Positions 10,181-19,470 are shown, counted from the first letter of the stretch. The stretch is 64,000 nt of DNA from Acanthopleuribacter pedis (GCF_017377855.1 NZ_JAFREP010000023.1:1-64000); one strand, 5' to 3'. The notes: generated by a model from the letters alone, not told the origin. Numbers and translations: made by a program.

Positions 10181-10300
10181 ATGCTGCCAGGAACCCGGCT
10201 CGGTCTCTTTTCGAATGCTTGGCAAGCTTGCTATGATGGTGGGTTACCGGCACGAGCCACCCATTTTTGCTCACATCGGCCCCAGCGGGTCTTTTGCTGA
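10181..10300 (+). CDS. Possible 39-residue leader ORF upstream of polA
   Basis: An ATG at 10181 is preceded by a near-perfect Shine-Dalgarno sequence (AAGGAGG, 6 nt spacing). It opens a 39-codon frame ending 35 nt before the polA TTG start. The peptide (MLPGTRLGLFSNAWQACYDG...) has no recognisable domain. The strong ribosome-binding site is the only support. A chance match or a leader peptide affecting polA translation are both possible. Confidence 0.2.
   Translation: MLPGTRLGLFSNAWQACYDGGLPARATHFCSHRPQRVFC
10229..10237 (+). promoter_or_regulatory. Candidate extended -10 promoter for polA
   Basis: TGCTATGAT at 10229-10237 is an extended -10 element (TG-n-TATGAT). There is no good -35 at 17 bp, as is common for extended -10 promoters. 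It would start transcription about 90 nt before the TTG start of polA. Confidence 0.3.
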
Positions 10301-10335
10301 TTCCCCCGGGCCCACCATCCATACGAGGTGTTTCC

Positions 10336-12993
10336 TTGACGCGCGAACGTTTTTTTATCGTTGATGCCTTTGCTCATATCTTCCGTTCTTTTTATGCCAT
10401 TCGCAATATCGACAACAATGCGGTTTACGGGTTTACCATGATGTTGCGCAAGTTGATCGCGGACGAGAACCCGGAATACCTCGCCATCGCGTTCGATACC
10501 TCGGAACCCACCTTCCGCAAGGAACTTTATCCCGAATACAAAGCCAACCGCGACGCGATGCCCGAGAGCCTCGTCCCCCAAATCCCGCTCATTAAAGAAA
10601 TGATCGAGGGCTACAACATCCCGATGGTCGCCATGCCTGGCTTTGAGGCCGACGACATCATCGGCACCCTCGCCAAACGCGCGGCCGAACAAGGCGTTCA
10701 GGCGGTGATCGTTTCCGGCGACAAGGACATGCTGCAATTGGTGCAGGGCGACGACATCGTGATGTTTGATCCCAAAAAAGGCGTGCACTATCTGGGCGAA
10801 GCCGGTATCCCGGAGTTTTTCGGGTGTCGCCCCAACCAAATTATCGACTTGCTTTCCATTTGGGGCGACAGCGCCGACAACATCCCCGGCGTGAAAGGGG
10901 TCGGCGAAAAAGGCGCCAAAAAGTACCTTGCCGAGTACGGTTCACTGGACGGCATTTACGAAAACCTCGACAAAATCACGGCGAAACGGGCCCGCACGGG
11001 TTTTGAAGAAGCACGCGAAACAATCGACCTCACCAAAACCCTGATCACGATTCGCACGGACCTCGACTTGACGTTCGACAAAGACACATACGTGCGTAAA
11101 GAGCCGGATGCCAACGGCTTGCGCGCCTTCTTCACCCGCCTCGATTTCAAATCCCTGGTGGACGCCACCCCACCCAAACTGAAACGGATCAGCAGAGATT
11201 ATCAACTTTTGGATACCGAAGAACGTCTCAAGGAAGTCCTCGCCGAGATCCGCGACAAAGGGTTTTTCGTGTTCGATATCGAAACCACCTCGCTCAACAC
11301 CATCGAAGCCGAACTGGTCGGCATGGCCCTCGCCACGGAGGTCAACCAGGCCTATTACGTGCCCCTGCGCCACGAGGGCCAAGACGCGACGTGGTCCGAC
11401 AGCGCCGAAGCCCTGCTCAAGGACGTGCTGGCCGACACGAACATTATCAAATGTGCCCACAACGCCAAATACGACATCAGCGTGCTGTTTAACCTCGGTT
11501 GGGATGTCGCGGGCCGCATTGAAGACACGATGTTGATGTCCTACTTGATCAACCCCAATGAGGACCGCCACGGCATGGACCACCTGGCCGAAAAACTGCT
11601 CAATTACCGCACGATCCACTTCGATGAAGTGGCGGGCAGTGGCAAGGACATGGTGACCTTCGACAAGGTCCCCCTCGACAAGGCGTGCAACTACGCGGCG
11701 GAAGACGCCGATATCACCTTCCAGCTCTACGACATCTTGTTCCCGCGGCTCAAGGAACAAGACCTGCACCGCGTTTACGACACGGTCGAGCGCCCGCTGA
11801 TCCCGGTCCTGGCGCGGGTGGAAAACAGCGGCGTCCAAATCGACGAAGGTTACCTCAAAACCATGTCGGCCAAAATGGCGGAAGAAATCGAGGCCTTGGA
11901 ACAAGCGATCTACGAACTGGCGGGCGAAGAATTTAACATCAAAAGCACCAAACAGTTGGGTGTGATTCTCTTTGAAAAGCTCGGCCTGCCCACGGTCAAA
12001 AAAACCAGCAAAACCAAGTCCTACAGCACGGACCAATCGGTGCTGGAAACACTCAGCGCCAAGGGGCACGCCTTGCCCGCCAAACTCCTTGAATACCGCA
12101 TGTTCACCAAACTGAAATCGACCTATGTGGACGCCTTACCCACGATGATTTGTCCTAAAACCGGCCGCGTCCACAGCTCGTTTAACCAATTTGTGGCGGC
12201 GACCGGTCGTCTCTCCTCCAACAACCCCAACCTGCAAAACATCCCGATCCGTACCGAAATGGGCCGTGACATTCGCGCCGCCTTCGTACCCCGCGACGGC
12301 TGGGTGTTTGTCGCCGCCGACTACTCGCAAATCGAATTGCGGCTGATGGCCCATTTCAGCGGCGATGATACCCTGGTACAGGGCTTCCGCTCCGGCGAAG
12401 ACATCCACCGCCGCACCGCGGGCGAGATCATGGACGTGGACGTCAACCTGGTCACCGACGACATGCGCCGCGCGGCCAAAAGCATCAACTTCGGGTTGAT
12501 CTACGGCATGGGCGAGTTCCGCCTCGCGCAAGAGTTGGGCATTACCCGCAAAAAGGCGCGCGAGTACATGGAAACCTACTTCGAAAAAATGCCGCGCGTT
12601 TTGGGCTTCCGCGACGAAGTCATCGAGAAGGCACGGGAAATCGGCGAGATCCGCACCTATTTCGGGCGCCATCGCCAACTGCCGGAACTGGCCTCGCGCA
12701 ACAAGAACCTACAAGCCCAAGGCGAACGTTTGGCGGTCAACACCCTGATTCAGGGCACGGCCGCGGAAATTATTAAAATCGCGATGATCCGCCTGGACGA
12801 GGCGATCCGCGAACAAGACCTGCAAGCCAAACTCCTGTTGCAGGTCCACGATGAATTGGTCCTCGAATGCCCCGAAGAAGAAAAAGAAGTGGTGAGCCGG
12901 CTCCTAGGCGAAACCATGGAACATGTGGTGCATTTTGAGGTGCCGCTGGTGGCCGAGGTCCGAACCGGCACCAACTGGAAAGAAACCAAGTAG
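10336..12993 (+). CDS. polA: DNA polymerase I
   Basis: Replicative repair polymerase that removes RNA primers and fills gaps. I place the start at the TTG at 10336, preceded by GAGGTG at 5 nt, giving 885 residues and the usual N-terminus LTRERFFIVDAFAHIFRSFY; an in-frame ATG at 10267 would add 23 Pro-rich residues unlike the family. Residues 1-290 are the 5'-3' nuclease (FEADDIIGTLAK, SGDKDMLQL). Residues about 305-490 are a proofreading exonuclease with acidic residues retained (FVFDIETTSL near 310; HNAKYDISVL), so proofreading is probably active, unlike Taq. The polymerase domain has motif A DYSQIELRLMAHFSGD (about 660), motif B RRAAKSINFGLIYGMG (about 713) and motif C QVHDELVLE (about 835). 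The next gene follows after 29 nt. Confidence 0.97.
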   Translation: MTRERFFIVDAFAHIFRSFYAIRNIDNNAVYGFTMMLRKLIADENPEYLAIAFDTSEPTFRKELYPEYKANRDAMPESLVPQIPLIKEMIEGYNIPMVAMPGFEADDIIGTLAKRAAEQGVQAVIVSGDKDMLQLVQGDDIVMFDPKKGVHYLGEAGIPEFFGCRPNQIIDLLSIWGDSADNIPGVKGVGEKGAKKYLAEYGSLDGIYENLDKITAKRARTGFEEARETIDLTKTLITIRTDLDLTFDKDTYVRKEPDANGLRAFFTRLDFKSLVDATPPKLKRISRDYQLLDTEERLKEVLAEIRDKGFFVFDIETTSLNTIEAELVGMALATEVNQAYYVPLRHEGQDATWSDSAEALLKDVLADTNIIKCAHNAKYDISVLFNLGWDVAGRIEDTMLMSYLINPNEDRHGMDHLAEKLLNYRTIHFDEVAGSGKDMVTFDKVPLDKACNYAAEDADITFQLYDILFPRLKEQDLHRVYDTVERPLIPVLARVENSGVQIDEGYLKTMSAKMAEEIEALEQAIYELAGEEFNIKSTKQLGVILFEKLGLPTVKKTSKTKSYSTDQSVLETLSAKGHALPAKLLEYRMFTKLKSTYVDALPTMICPKTGRVHSSFNQFVAATGRLSSNNPNLQNIPIRTEMGRDIRAAFVPRDGWVFVAADYSQIELRLMAHFSGDDTLVQGFRSGEDIHRRTAGEIMDVDVNLVTDDMRRAAKSINFGLIYGMGEFRLAQELGITRKKAREYMETYFEKMPRVLGFRDEVIEKAREIGEIRTYFGRHRQLPELASRNKNLQAQGERLAVNTLIQGTAAEIIKIAMIRLDEAIREQDLQAKLLLQVHDELVLECPEEEKEVVSRLLGETMEHVVHFEVPLVAEVRTGTNWKETK

Positions 12994-13022
12994 CGCCGCG
13001 GCGCACAACCGAGCGAGGCTCC

Positions 13023-14162
13023 ATGACCCCCCGAACCACCACCAAAGTCCTGCTGATCTGCTTGATTGCAATCGGTTCGGCCTGTATGGCGCAGTCCAGC
13101 GTCAAAAATTACAAACCACGCGCCCGCGTGAACGGTCCCAGCGTCGACAACCTGGCCCGCCACCCGGGCAAAGCCCCCCACGCGATGCTCAACGCCATGT
13201 TCGAATCCATCGAACAGTATTGGCTGCCGGTGGAATACGAGGCGGCCAAAAGTGTTGATGTGCGCGCCACCCTGGACGCCTCGCTCCCCGCCGGCCGCCT
13301 GGACAAACGCCTCGCTTCCCAAGACGCGATTGATTTCGATGTCAACGCGGAGGGTTTACACACCCCCAACGGCCGCTACCGTTTCAACCTCAAGGGCGAA
13401 ATGGGGGACATGGAAATCATCGACGACCTCAAGCGCAGCTTCATGACCAGTCACGATTTCCGCGCCTTTTCCGACAAACCCAACCGCGCTCGCAAGGAGG
13501 GCGCCGGACTAACCAACTACCGCAGCTACTTCCTAGGCGAGCTGGGTGACATGCGCCGCCACATGCTGGAAAGCGGTGTCTACCGCGCGGTCTACACCGG
13601 AACGGGTCGTTTCGAGAACAACGACGTGGAGGTCATCAACTTCTACAAACCGCAAGGGCCCGCCGACCGCAAAAAAAGCACGCGCAAGGCACCGATCCCG
13701 CTCAAACGCTTGTGGACCTTTTATCAGGAAGGCGGTTATGAGATTTGGCTGTACCGCGCGACCCACCTGCCGGCGGTCATTTTCTACACCAACACCCGCG
13801 ACAACATTTATATGAACATGACCTTTCGCTACGACAACCAATGGATGCCGACGCGAATCACCTTCTACAACAACTCGGTAAAATCCGAGGGCCGCGGTGA
13901 CTTGGTGCTGAGCTACGACGAGAACCGCATGATCCAAGGCGCGAGCCTCACCTTCGACGGCGACAACGGCATCGCGCTGCGCCTTGACGCCAACCTAGCG
14001 TTCGGCGGTGAACCGGCGGCGACGGCGTTCCGCATTTTGCCGGCGTTTGGCTACAAAAAACTCAACAGCGACCATTTAAAGTTGATGCTTTTAACACAAG
14101 CCTCGGGTAATCTGCTGAAATTGAAAAAACACGGATTTAATTTACGCAATTTCAAGTTTTGA
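13023..14162 (+). CDS. Exported protein of unknown function
   Basis: 379 residues with a signal peptide (KVLLICLIAIGSACMAQ, cleavage near residue 23). I do not recognise the family. The C-terminal two thirds is rich in beta strands with many aromatic residues (WTFYQEGGYEIWLYRATHLPA; RITFYNNSVKSEGRGDLVLS), which suggests a periplasmic or outer-membrane-associated beta fold; a resemblance to LolA/LolB-type sandwiches is only an impression. The ATG at 13023 has GCGAGG upstream. It sits 29 nt after polA, and its stop is one base before the start of the sensor kinase gene, so it is probably co-transcribed and may be related to the signal sensed by that kinase. Confidence 0.75.
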   Translation: MTPRTTTKVLLICLIAIGSACMAQSSVKNYKPRARVNGPSVDNLARHPGKAPHAMLNAMFESIEQYWLPVEYEAAKSVDVRATLDASLPAGRLDKRLASQDAIDFDVNAEGLHTPNGRYRFNLKGEMGDMEIIDDLKRSFMTSHDFRAFSDKPNRARKEGAGLTNYRSYFLGELGDMRRHMLESGVYRAVYTGTGRFENNDVEVINFYKPQGPADRKKSTRKAPIPLKRLWTFYQEGGYEIWLYRATHLPAVIFYTNTRDNIYMNMTFRYDNQWMPTRITFYNNSVKSEGRGDLVLSYDENRMIQGASLTFDGDNGIALRLDANLAFGGEPAATAFRILPAFGYKKLNSDHLKLMLLTQASGNLLKLKKHGFNLRNFKF

Positions 14163-14163
14163 C

Positions 14164-17100
14164 ATGACCCGCCGTTGTGCCGTCCTTTCCCGCATCCAAA
14201 ACCGATCAGGCCCGGCAGCCCGCCGCATCATTTGCGTGACGGGCTGTTTGTTATGGCTGTGGTGCGACCCGCTTTGGGCGCAACGTTTGGCCTTTGAAAA
14301 CCTGTCCGTCGCTCAGGGTTTACCGCAAAGTTCGGTGCAAACGCTGCTCCAGGACCGCAACGGGTTCCTGTGGTTCGGGACGCCGGCGGGCGTGCGCCGC
14401 TACGACGGGCACCAATTCCAAAATCCGTTCGCGGACCGGCCGCAAATTCCGCTCAACGCGCGTTACCTGACCCAAGACAACCAGGACCGCATTTGGATCG
14501 CCACCAACCGCGGCGCCTTGTGCTGGGACAACGGCTCGATCACCTATTACCGCGGCTTGAATTACCGCAAAAACGTCGTGGTTAATCACATCCTGGAAGG
14601 CCGTTACGACGAACTATGGTTTGCCACCGACACGGGCTTGAGCGTGCTCACCCCTTTTGGTCAGTTCGAGCATTACCCCAAAATTCCCGGCGCCGGCACC
14701 TCCCGCATCAACGCGGTGTGGCAGGACGAAAACAGCGTGTTAACGGTGGGGACCGACGCGGGCTTGGTCCAGTTTGAGGGTTCGCAGTTCCGGCCGGCCC
14801 CGGTGTGGATGACGGTGCCGCCGGTTCGCGTCAACCGCTTTGCGGACGACGGTAAAGATACCCTGTGGGTGGCGACGGCCGCCGGTTTGTACGCGGTCCG
14901 CCACAACCAAACAATCTACCTCGGCGGTACGGACGAATTCGGCGGTGACGATATTCGCGCCTTGACCTACGATCCCGCGGGGTTCCTGTGGCTCGGCCAC
15001 GAAAACGGGGCCTGCCGCATCACCCTCGACCCACAAAGCCGACTCGGCAGCGTGCATAAACTCACTACCGCCAACGGCTTGCATGAAGGCATGGTGTACC
15101 AGATTCAACCGGACCGCGAGGGCCGCTGGTGGTTCGCCACCCATTCCGGCGTGAGCAAACTCAACAACATGGTGAACTTCAGTTTCACCGGGCCGCAGAA
15201 CCTGGGGCTTGACGTCTGGTCGATTGCCCAACCCGAACCGGACAGCGTGTGGCTCGGCACGGGCGCCGGGGTCCGCAAGCTGGACCTGAACCAACTCAAC
15301 CAACCCGCCGCCCCATGGCCAGGAAATCGCGACTTGAAAAATGACGAGATTCGGGCGCTGCTGACCACGCCTGACGGCTGGACATGGATCGGCACCCGTC
15401 ACGGCTTGTGGCGCACCCGCGTCGGCTGGGCGCGCGCCGAGCCCTTCCCGCTACAACAGGACGGGGACGATGTTTTTGTGCGTCATCTGCTCCGCGACAA
15501 TCTGGGCCGCCTGTGGGTCGCCACCGACCGGCGCGGTGTTCTGCGAATTTCCGGCGACGATTGGGAGATCATTCGCGACCTCGGCCCCAAGCAGGGCTTG
15601 CCGGGACAACGGGTGTTTTGTCTTTACCAAACCCGCGATACCCGGCTGTGGTTCGGCACGGAAAACGGGCTGGCCTGCCTCGACGGGGAACTGGAGATTT
15701 CGCGGCTGCGGGTGATTGACGAGGATCGCGGCCTCCCCTACAACCGGGTGCTGAGCCTGGTTGAAGACAACCGTGATCGGTTGTGGTTGGGCACCGGCTT
15801 CGGGCTCGCGGTGATGATTGACAACCAGTTCGAACGGATCGGCCACCAGCAGGGATTACAAGGCTCGGCGATCCATTTTTTGGTGTGGCACCAACCCACC
15901 GCCTCACTGTGGATCGGCCACAACGAGGGGCTTTCGCGGCTGCAAAACAACGCGTTCCGCCATTTCAACCGCCGCCATGGTTTGGCCTATGAAGAGATGA
16001 ACGCCAACGCGGTCTGGCTCGACCACAACGACATGCTGTGGGTCGGCTGCCGCAAGGGCGTCAACCGCATGAACCCCCACATCGAACAACCCGCGGGCGA
16101 ACCCCCCGTTTTTATCACGGCTTTTGTCAGCGACGACCGCAACCTGGCGCTCGACACCCACAACGTGTTGGACCACGACCAAAACTTTTTGCGCATTGAG
16201 TTTTCCGGCCTAAACTACAGCCGCCCCGACATGACCCGCTTTCGCGTCAAGCTGGACGGCTTCGACGCGGACTGGCGAGAAATTGACAGCCGCAGTGTCC
16301 AGTACGCCGGCTTGCCCTCGGGCCGTTACACCTTCCTGGTCAAGGCCGGCAACGAAAACGGCGCCTACCTGGGCGCCCCCGCCGAACTGTCTTTCACGAT
16401 TGAACCACCGATTTGGATGCGCCCCTGGTTCATCGGCATCCTGTTGTTTTCCATCATTCTGCTGGTTTGGCGGCGCTTAACCGACCTCAAAGAAGACAAC
16501 GAAAAGCTGGCACTGGAAACCACCATCCTGCAGAAACGGGTCGAAAAAGAAAAAGAAATTGAACTGCGCCAAGAAGCCGAAATCCGTTTGCTCCACTCGC
16601 AAATGAACCCCCACTTTTTGCAGAACGCGCTCAACACCGCCATCTACTTCGCGGGCAACAACCCGGAAAAAGCCAAACGCATCCTGCGCAAGCTCAGCCA
16701 AATCTTCCGCATGAACCACAAGGCCACGCTTGACGGCTGGTCGACCATGGGCGCCGAGATTCGTTTGATCGACAGCTACATGGAAATCCAACTGCTGCGG
16801 TTCCCCGACAAACTAACCTACAACTCCGTGTGTCCACAGGATTTACACGCAAAAAAGATTCCTGGCTTCATCATTCAACCGCTGGTGGAAAACGCCTGCG
16901 TCCACGGCGTCAAAAACACGCTGGACGCGGTGCATGTCAGCCTGAACTGTGCGCTGGTCGACGGCTCGGTTCACGTCTCGGTGGCCAACAACGGTCAACC
17001 ACTGCGGCGCCCCTTTTCGGCCTGCCTCAGCGACGACCACGCCCTCGGCAACATTAACAAACGGCTCAAACTTCTCTACAACCAAGAGTTGCAATACAAT

Positions 17101-17169
17101 TACGAGGAAGGCAATCTGATTTTTTCATTTCATATGAGGCACAACCATGAAAGTGATCATCGTGGATGA
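14164..17169 (+). CDS. LytS-type sensor histidine kinase with 14-repeat periplasmic propeller
   Basis: 1001 residues. After a signal peptide (cleavage after PLWAQ, about residue 40) I count 14 two-component-propeller repeats of the form LP...V..L..D..G.LW.GT..GL, enough for two seven-bladed propellers. Residues about 670-745 form a Y_Y_Y domain (FSGLNYSRPDMTRFRVKLDG). One membrane helix follows near 753-770 (WFIGILLFSIILLVWRRL), then a coiled coil. The kinase box reads LHSQMNPHFLQNALN with His817 as the phosphorylation site, and the ATPase region begins IIQPLVENACVHG. This is the LytS/YehU His_kinase type. The ATG at 14164 lies 1 nt after the previous stop and the 3' end overlaps the response regulator by 23 nt, so translation is probably coupled. 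The ligand is unknown; Bacteroidetes relatives sense polysaccharide fragments. Confidence 0.93.
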   Translation: MTRRCAVLSRIQNRSGPAARRIICVTGCLLWLWCDPLWAQRLAFENLSVAQGLPQSSVQTLLQDRNGFLWFGTPAGVRRYDGHQFQNPFADRPQIPLNARYLTQDNQDRIWIATNRGALCWDNGSITYYRGLNYRKNVVVNHILEGRYDELWFATDTGLSVLTPFGQFEHYPKIPGAGTSRINAVWQDENSVLTVGTDAGLVQFEGSQFRPAPVWMTVPPVRVNRFADDGKDTLWVATAAGLYAVRHNQTIYLGGTDEFGGDDIRALTYDPAGFLWLGHENGACRITLDPQSRLGSVHKLTTANGLHEGMVYQIQPDREGRWWFATHSGVSKLNNMVNFSFTGPQNLGLDVWSIAQPEPDSVWLGTGAGVRKLDLNQLNQPAAPWPGNRDLKNDEIRALLTTPDGWTWIGTRHGLWRTRVGWARAEPFPLQQDGDDVFVRHLLRDNLGRLWVATDRRGVLRISGDDWEIIRDLGPKQGLPGQRVFCLYQTRDTRLWFGTENGLACLDGELEISRLRVIDEDRGLPYNRVLSLVEDNRDRLWLGTGFGLAVMIDNQFERIGHQQGLQGSAIHFLVWHQPTASLWIGHNEGLSRLQNNAFRHFNRRHGLAYEEMNANAVWLDHNDMLWVGCRKGVNRMNPHIEQPAGEPPVFITAFVSDDRNLALDTHNVLDHDQNFLRIEFSGLNYSRPDMTRFRVKLDGFDADWREIDSRSVQYAGLPSGRYTFLVKAGNENGAYLGAPAELSFTIEPPIWMRPWFIGILLFSIILLVWRRLTDLKEDNEKLALETTILQKRVEKEKEIELRQEAEIRLLHSQMNPHFLQNALNTAIYFAGNNPEKAKRILRKLSQIFRMNHKATLDGWSTMGAEIRLIDSYMEIQLLRFPDKLTYNSVCPQDLHAKKIPGFIIQPLVENACVHGVKNTLDAVHVSLNCALVDGSVHVSVANNGQPLRRPFSACLSDDHALGNINKRLKLLYNQELQYNYEEGNLIFSFHMRHNHESDHRG

Positions 17170-17863
17170 CGAGCCGGCGGCACGCGGCTTATTGCGCGAC
17201 CAGTTGGAAGAATTCGGCGATCTCGAAGTCGTGGCCGAGGCAAAAAACGGGGTCGAGGCGATTGTACAAATCAACGAACACAAACCCGACCTGGTTTTTC
17301 TCGATATCCAGATGCCGGTTCTGGACGGTTTCGACGTCCTGCCCTATTTGAAAGAGCGTCCGATCATCGTCTTCTGCACGGCCTTCGATCACTACGCGCT
17401 CAAAGCCTTCGATGAAAACGCCTGCGATTACCTGCTCAAACCCATCGAGGAAGAACGCCTGGAACAATGCCTGGCCAAAGTACGCAAGGAACAAAACAAA
17501 ATCGAAAATATTAGCGAGATCCTGACCGAGAAACGCGGTCTCGAAAAAATCGTCTGCCACCAAAACGGGGTCCACATGGTGGTCTGGCTCAAAGACGTGG
17601 ACCTGTTTCGCAAGGAGGGCCGCTACACCCTTGCAATGGGTACCAACGGCAGCGAATACCTGACCGACCTCACCATCGCGCACCTCGCGGACGAAATCAA
17701 TGACGCCAACTTCTTTCAAATCAACCGTTCCGTTATTATCCGCAAACACATTGTGAAAAGCTATCGCGTTTTGGCCTCGGGCGCGGGCGAACTGGACACC
17801 TTCGAACACGGCAGCTTTTCGCTCAGCCGCAGCCGCTTGGTTGATTTCAAAGCGTGGTTGTAA
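17147..17863 (+). CDS. LytTR-family response regulator, partner of the propeller kinase
   Basis: 238 residues. The receiver domain (1-120) has the acidic pocket VIIVDDEP, phosphoacceptor Asp53 (VFLDIQMPVLDG), Thr in FCTAFDHYALKAF and Lys in YLLKPIEEE. The C-terminal domain (about 140-238) is a LytTR DNA-binding domain: VWLKDVDLFRKEGRYTL, then FFQINRSVIIRKHIVKSY, and SLSRSRLVDFKAWL. LytTR regulators bind pairs of short direct repeats. The start overlaps the kinase gene by 23 nt, which with the matching families makes a cognate pair very likely. Confidence 0.95.
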   Translation: MKVIIVDDEPAARGLLRDQLEEFGDLEVVAEAKNGVEAIVQINEHKPDLVFLDIQMPVLDGFDVLPYLKERPIIVFCTAFDHYALKAFDENACDYLLKPIEEERLEQCLAKVRKEQNKIENISEILTEKRGLEKIVCHQNGVHMVVWLKDVDLFRKEGRYTLAMGTNGSEYLTDLTIAHLADEINDANFFQINRSVIIRKHIVKSYRVLASGAGELDTFEHGSFSLSRSRLVDFKAWL

Positions 17864-18067
17864 CTACATATTGGACGGTCAAATCCAAAAAAGGCAAGGT
17901 CGCGTTTACCGCCGACAAGGGCTGGTTGTTTTACAAAAGCGGCTCCTCAAAGGTCGAGATCAAACCCAGCCACAGAAAATGAGCACCTGCGCAAATGACA
18001 CGGTGGTAACTACCAGACTCCCATCGAAGGAGTGCCAAACAATAACTCTATTCCAGATGATCTTTAA
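17854..18067 (+). pseudogene. Decayed protein C-terminus, possibly a toxin domain
   Basis: Two protein-like stretches lie in different frames. One reads VAFTADKGWLFYKSGSSKVE up to a stop at 17980. The other, 17983-18067, reads ENEHLRK, then a TGA stop at 17996, then HGGNYQTPIEGVPNNNSIPD. Together they look like one former domain of about 80 residues broken by one frameshift and one stop. The final stop overlaps the AAGGAG ribosome-binding site of the next (also broken) gene, as expected for a toxin/immunity pair. No family is recognised; the toxin interpretation is inference from layout. Confidence 0.35.
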
Positions 18068-18078
18068 GGAGCCGGCCA

Positions 18079-18424
18079 TTGTCAAAAATATCCATATCCA
18101 CAAACGCCCCCGTCAAAAACAACAAATTCGCTTATTCAATAAAAAGAAATAACAAATTCAAGCCTAAAATCAATTTCAAACGCCCTCACACTGGGCAAAG
18201 GAACCTTTTTTTACAGCTGCGAACTTTTTCTAAACGACCACCCACAAAGAAGCAAAGATCTTCGAACGATAATTCAGAAAGCAAATGAGCATAAAGTTCA
18301 ATTATTTATAGCGGAAATCCTGGACAACGAAGAATGGAGTGATGTCACGGACTTAGATAAAGTTCAATTACCAGAACAAACCTTACTAACACTACTCGAC
18401 GAAGAAGATAAATATTTCAACTAA
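18079..18424 (+). pseudogene. Frameshifted small gene, immunity-protein-like
   Basis: A TTG at 18079 with AAGGAG 7 nt upstream opens MSKISISTNAPVKNNKFAYSIK. At a run of five A near 18139-18144 the protein-like reading continues one frame over, as EITNSSLKSISNALTLGKG, then FFYSCELFLNDHPQRSKDL, and ends LLTLLDEEDKYFN with TAA at 18422. Removing one A gives a continuous acidic protein of about 115 residues. This is either a real frameshift mutation or a sequencing error in the A run. The position right after a broken, toxin-like C-terminus and its acidic, small size fit an immunity protein, but no family is recognised. Confidence 0.4.
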
Positions 18425-18539
18425 CTCAAAAAAACACAACAGCGACACAGCACCCCTTTACTCAACAATGTATTATTTACTGCCCAACCCAGCGACCTTA
18501 AAGCAACCAAACACCCCTTTTCAAATCAACGGAGGACTG

Positions 18540-19325
18540 ATGCCGTTTCCCATGCCCCGTATTGCAAAATGCAAAGGAAGCGAACTCTCAAACCCACGGA
18601 CATTACCGACTTCCAGCCCCGTATTTGGGCTAGTGAATTATCAGCAATTTGAAAACTACGAACTCCTCGAAACAGATACCGAATCGCCAAATCCCGTCTG
18701 GGAAACCCGAAATTGGTGGACGGAAGCAACTGTTGCAGCGTACCGGGAGGCAGCGCATCGCGCCGGCTCTTTGGCAAATTCAGACAAGAACCTAGATAAA
18801 GCCTCAAGCGAAGACTTTGCTTTCGCGTTTTTATTAGAGTTTGCCTTCAATAATGGGTTGCCCGTTCACATTACCAACGCCAATTGCCCTCAAGGTCTTA
18901 ACAATGAAGATCATGACCGGATACTGGGCTTTTGCAGCTTCAAGAAAGAACTTTTGGCCTCAACCGACGCGGCCGACCTCGAGCTTCCAGTTAACACGCT
19001 CTATCGTTTCGGTGATGGGGCCCAGGCGAATGATTTGGACCGTCAAAGGAAGACACAACCTGGAGATCTCTTTCGCAGCAATGCCATGGGAACCAGGGCA
19101 AGTCACACCCAACTTGTGACGGGGGTCATCGAAAAAACGGCGCACATCTACGACGGCCCTTATTCAGAGGTGGTGAATATTGACGAAAAAGCGGGTGATG
19201 CCTTGACGCGCCAAAAAGCCAATGTATGCCTTTGGAATTTTGCACACTGGAACTACATGGCCTTTCAGATCCGCCGGCTGAGGAAAAAATGCCGTCAGTG
19301 CATCAGAAAGCCCTCGCTCTGGTAG
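18540..19325 (+). CDS. Unknown protein with NlpC/P60-like features
   Basis: 261 residues from the ATG at 18540, which has GGAGG 4 nt upstream; an in-frame ATG at 18468 lacks a ribosome-binding site. The middle (SEDFAFAFLLEFAFNNGLPV) followed by QPGDLFR and SHTQLVTGV resembles peptidoglycan amidases, where a Cys precedes the first helix and a His follows the GDL turn. Here no Cys stands at the expected place (ASSEDF), so it may be inactive, use Ser, or belong elsewhere. The C-terminus is basic (RRLRKKCRQCIRK). It follows the decayed toxin/immunity-like remnant and is AT-richer than polA or the kinase, which suggests transfer. Function not assigned. Confidence 0.55.
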   Translation: MPFPMPRIAKCKGSELSNPRTLPTSSPVFGLVNYQQFENYELLETDTESPNPVWETRNWWTEATVAAYREAAHRAGSLANSDKNLDKASSEDFAFAFLLEFAFNNGLPVHITNANCPQGLNNEDHDRILGFCSFKKELLASTDAADLELPVNTLYRFGDGAQANDLDRQRKTQPGDLFRSNAMGTRASHTQLVTGVIEKTAHIYDGPYSEVVNIDEKAGDALTRQKANVCLWNFAHWNYMAFQIRRLRKKCRQCIRKPSLW

Positions 19326-19470
19326 GACCCCAAGCAAACAAACGGTGAAGCGTAATTGCGAAGAATACCCCATCGGCTCTTTTTGGGTTTACAATGCAGG
19401 AATCCTCTTCCCCATTCACCCCATCCACGGGTCCTCTCTACGAGCGGGCCGTTTGTTGCAGGAGCACACC

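Noticed and set aside
10267..10335. ATG start of polA at 10267
   Set aside because: It adds 23 Pro-rich residues not seen in polymerase I; the TTG at 10336 has a well-placed GAGGTG.
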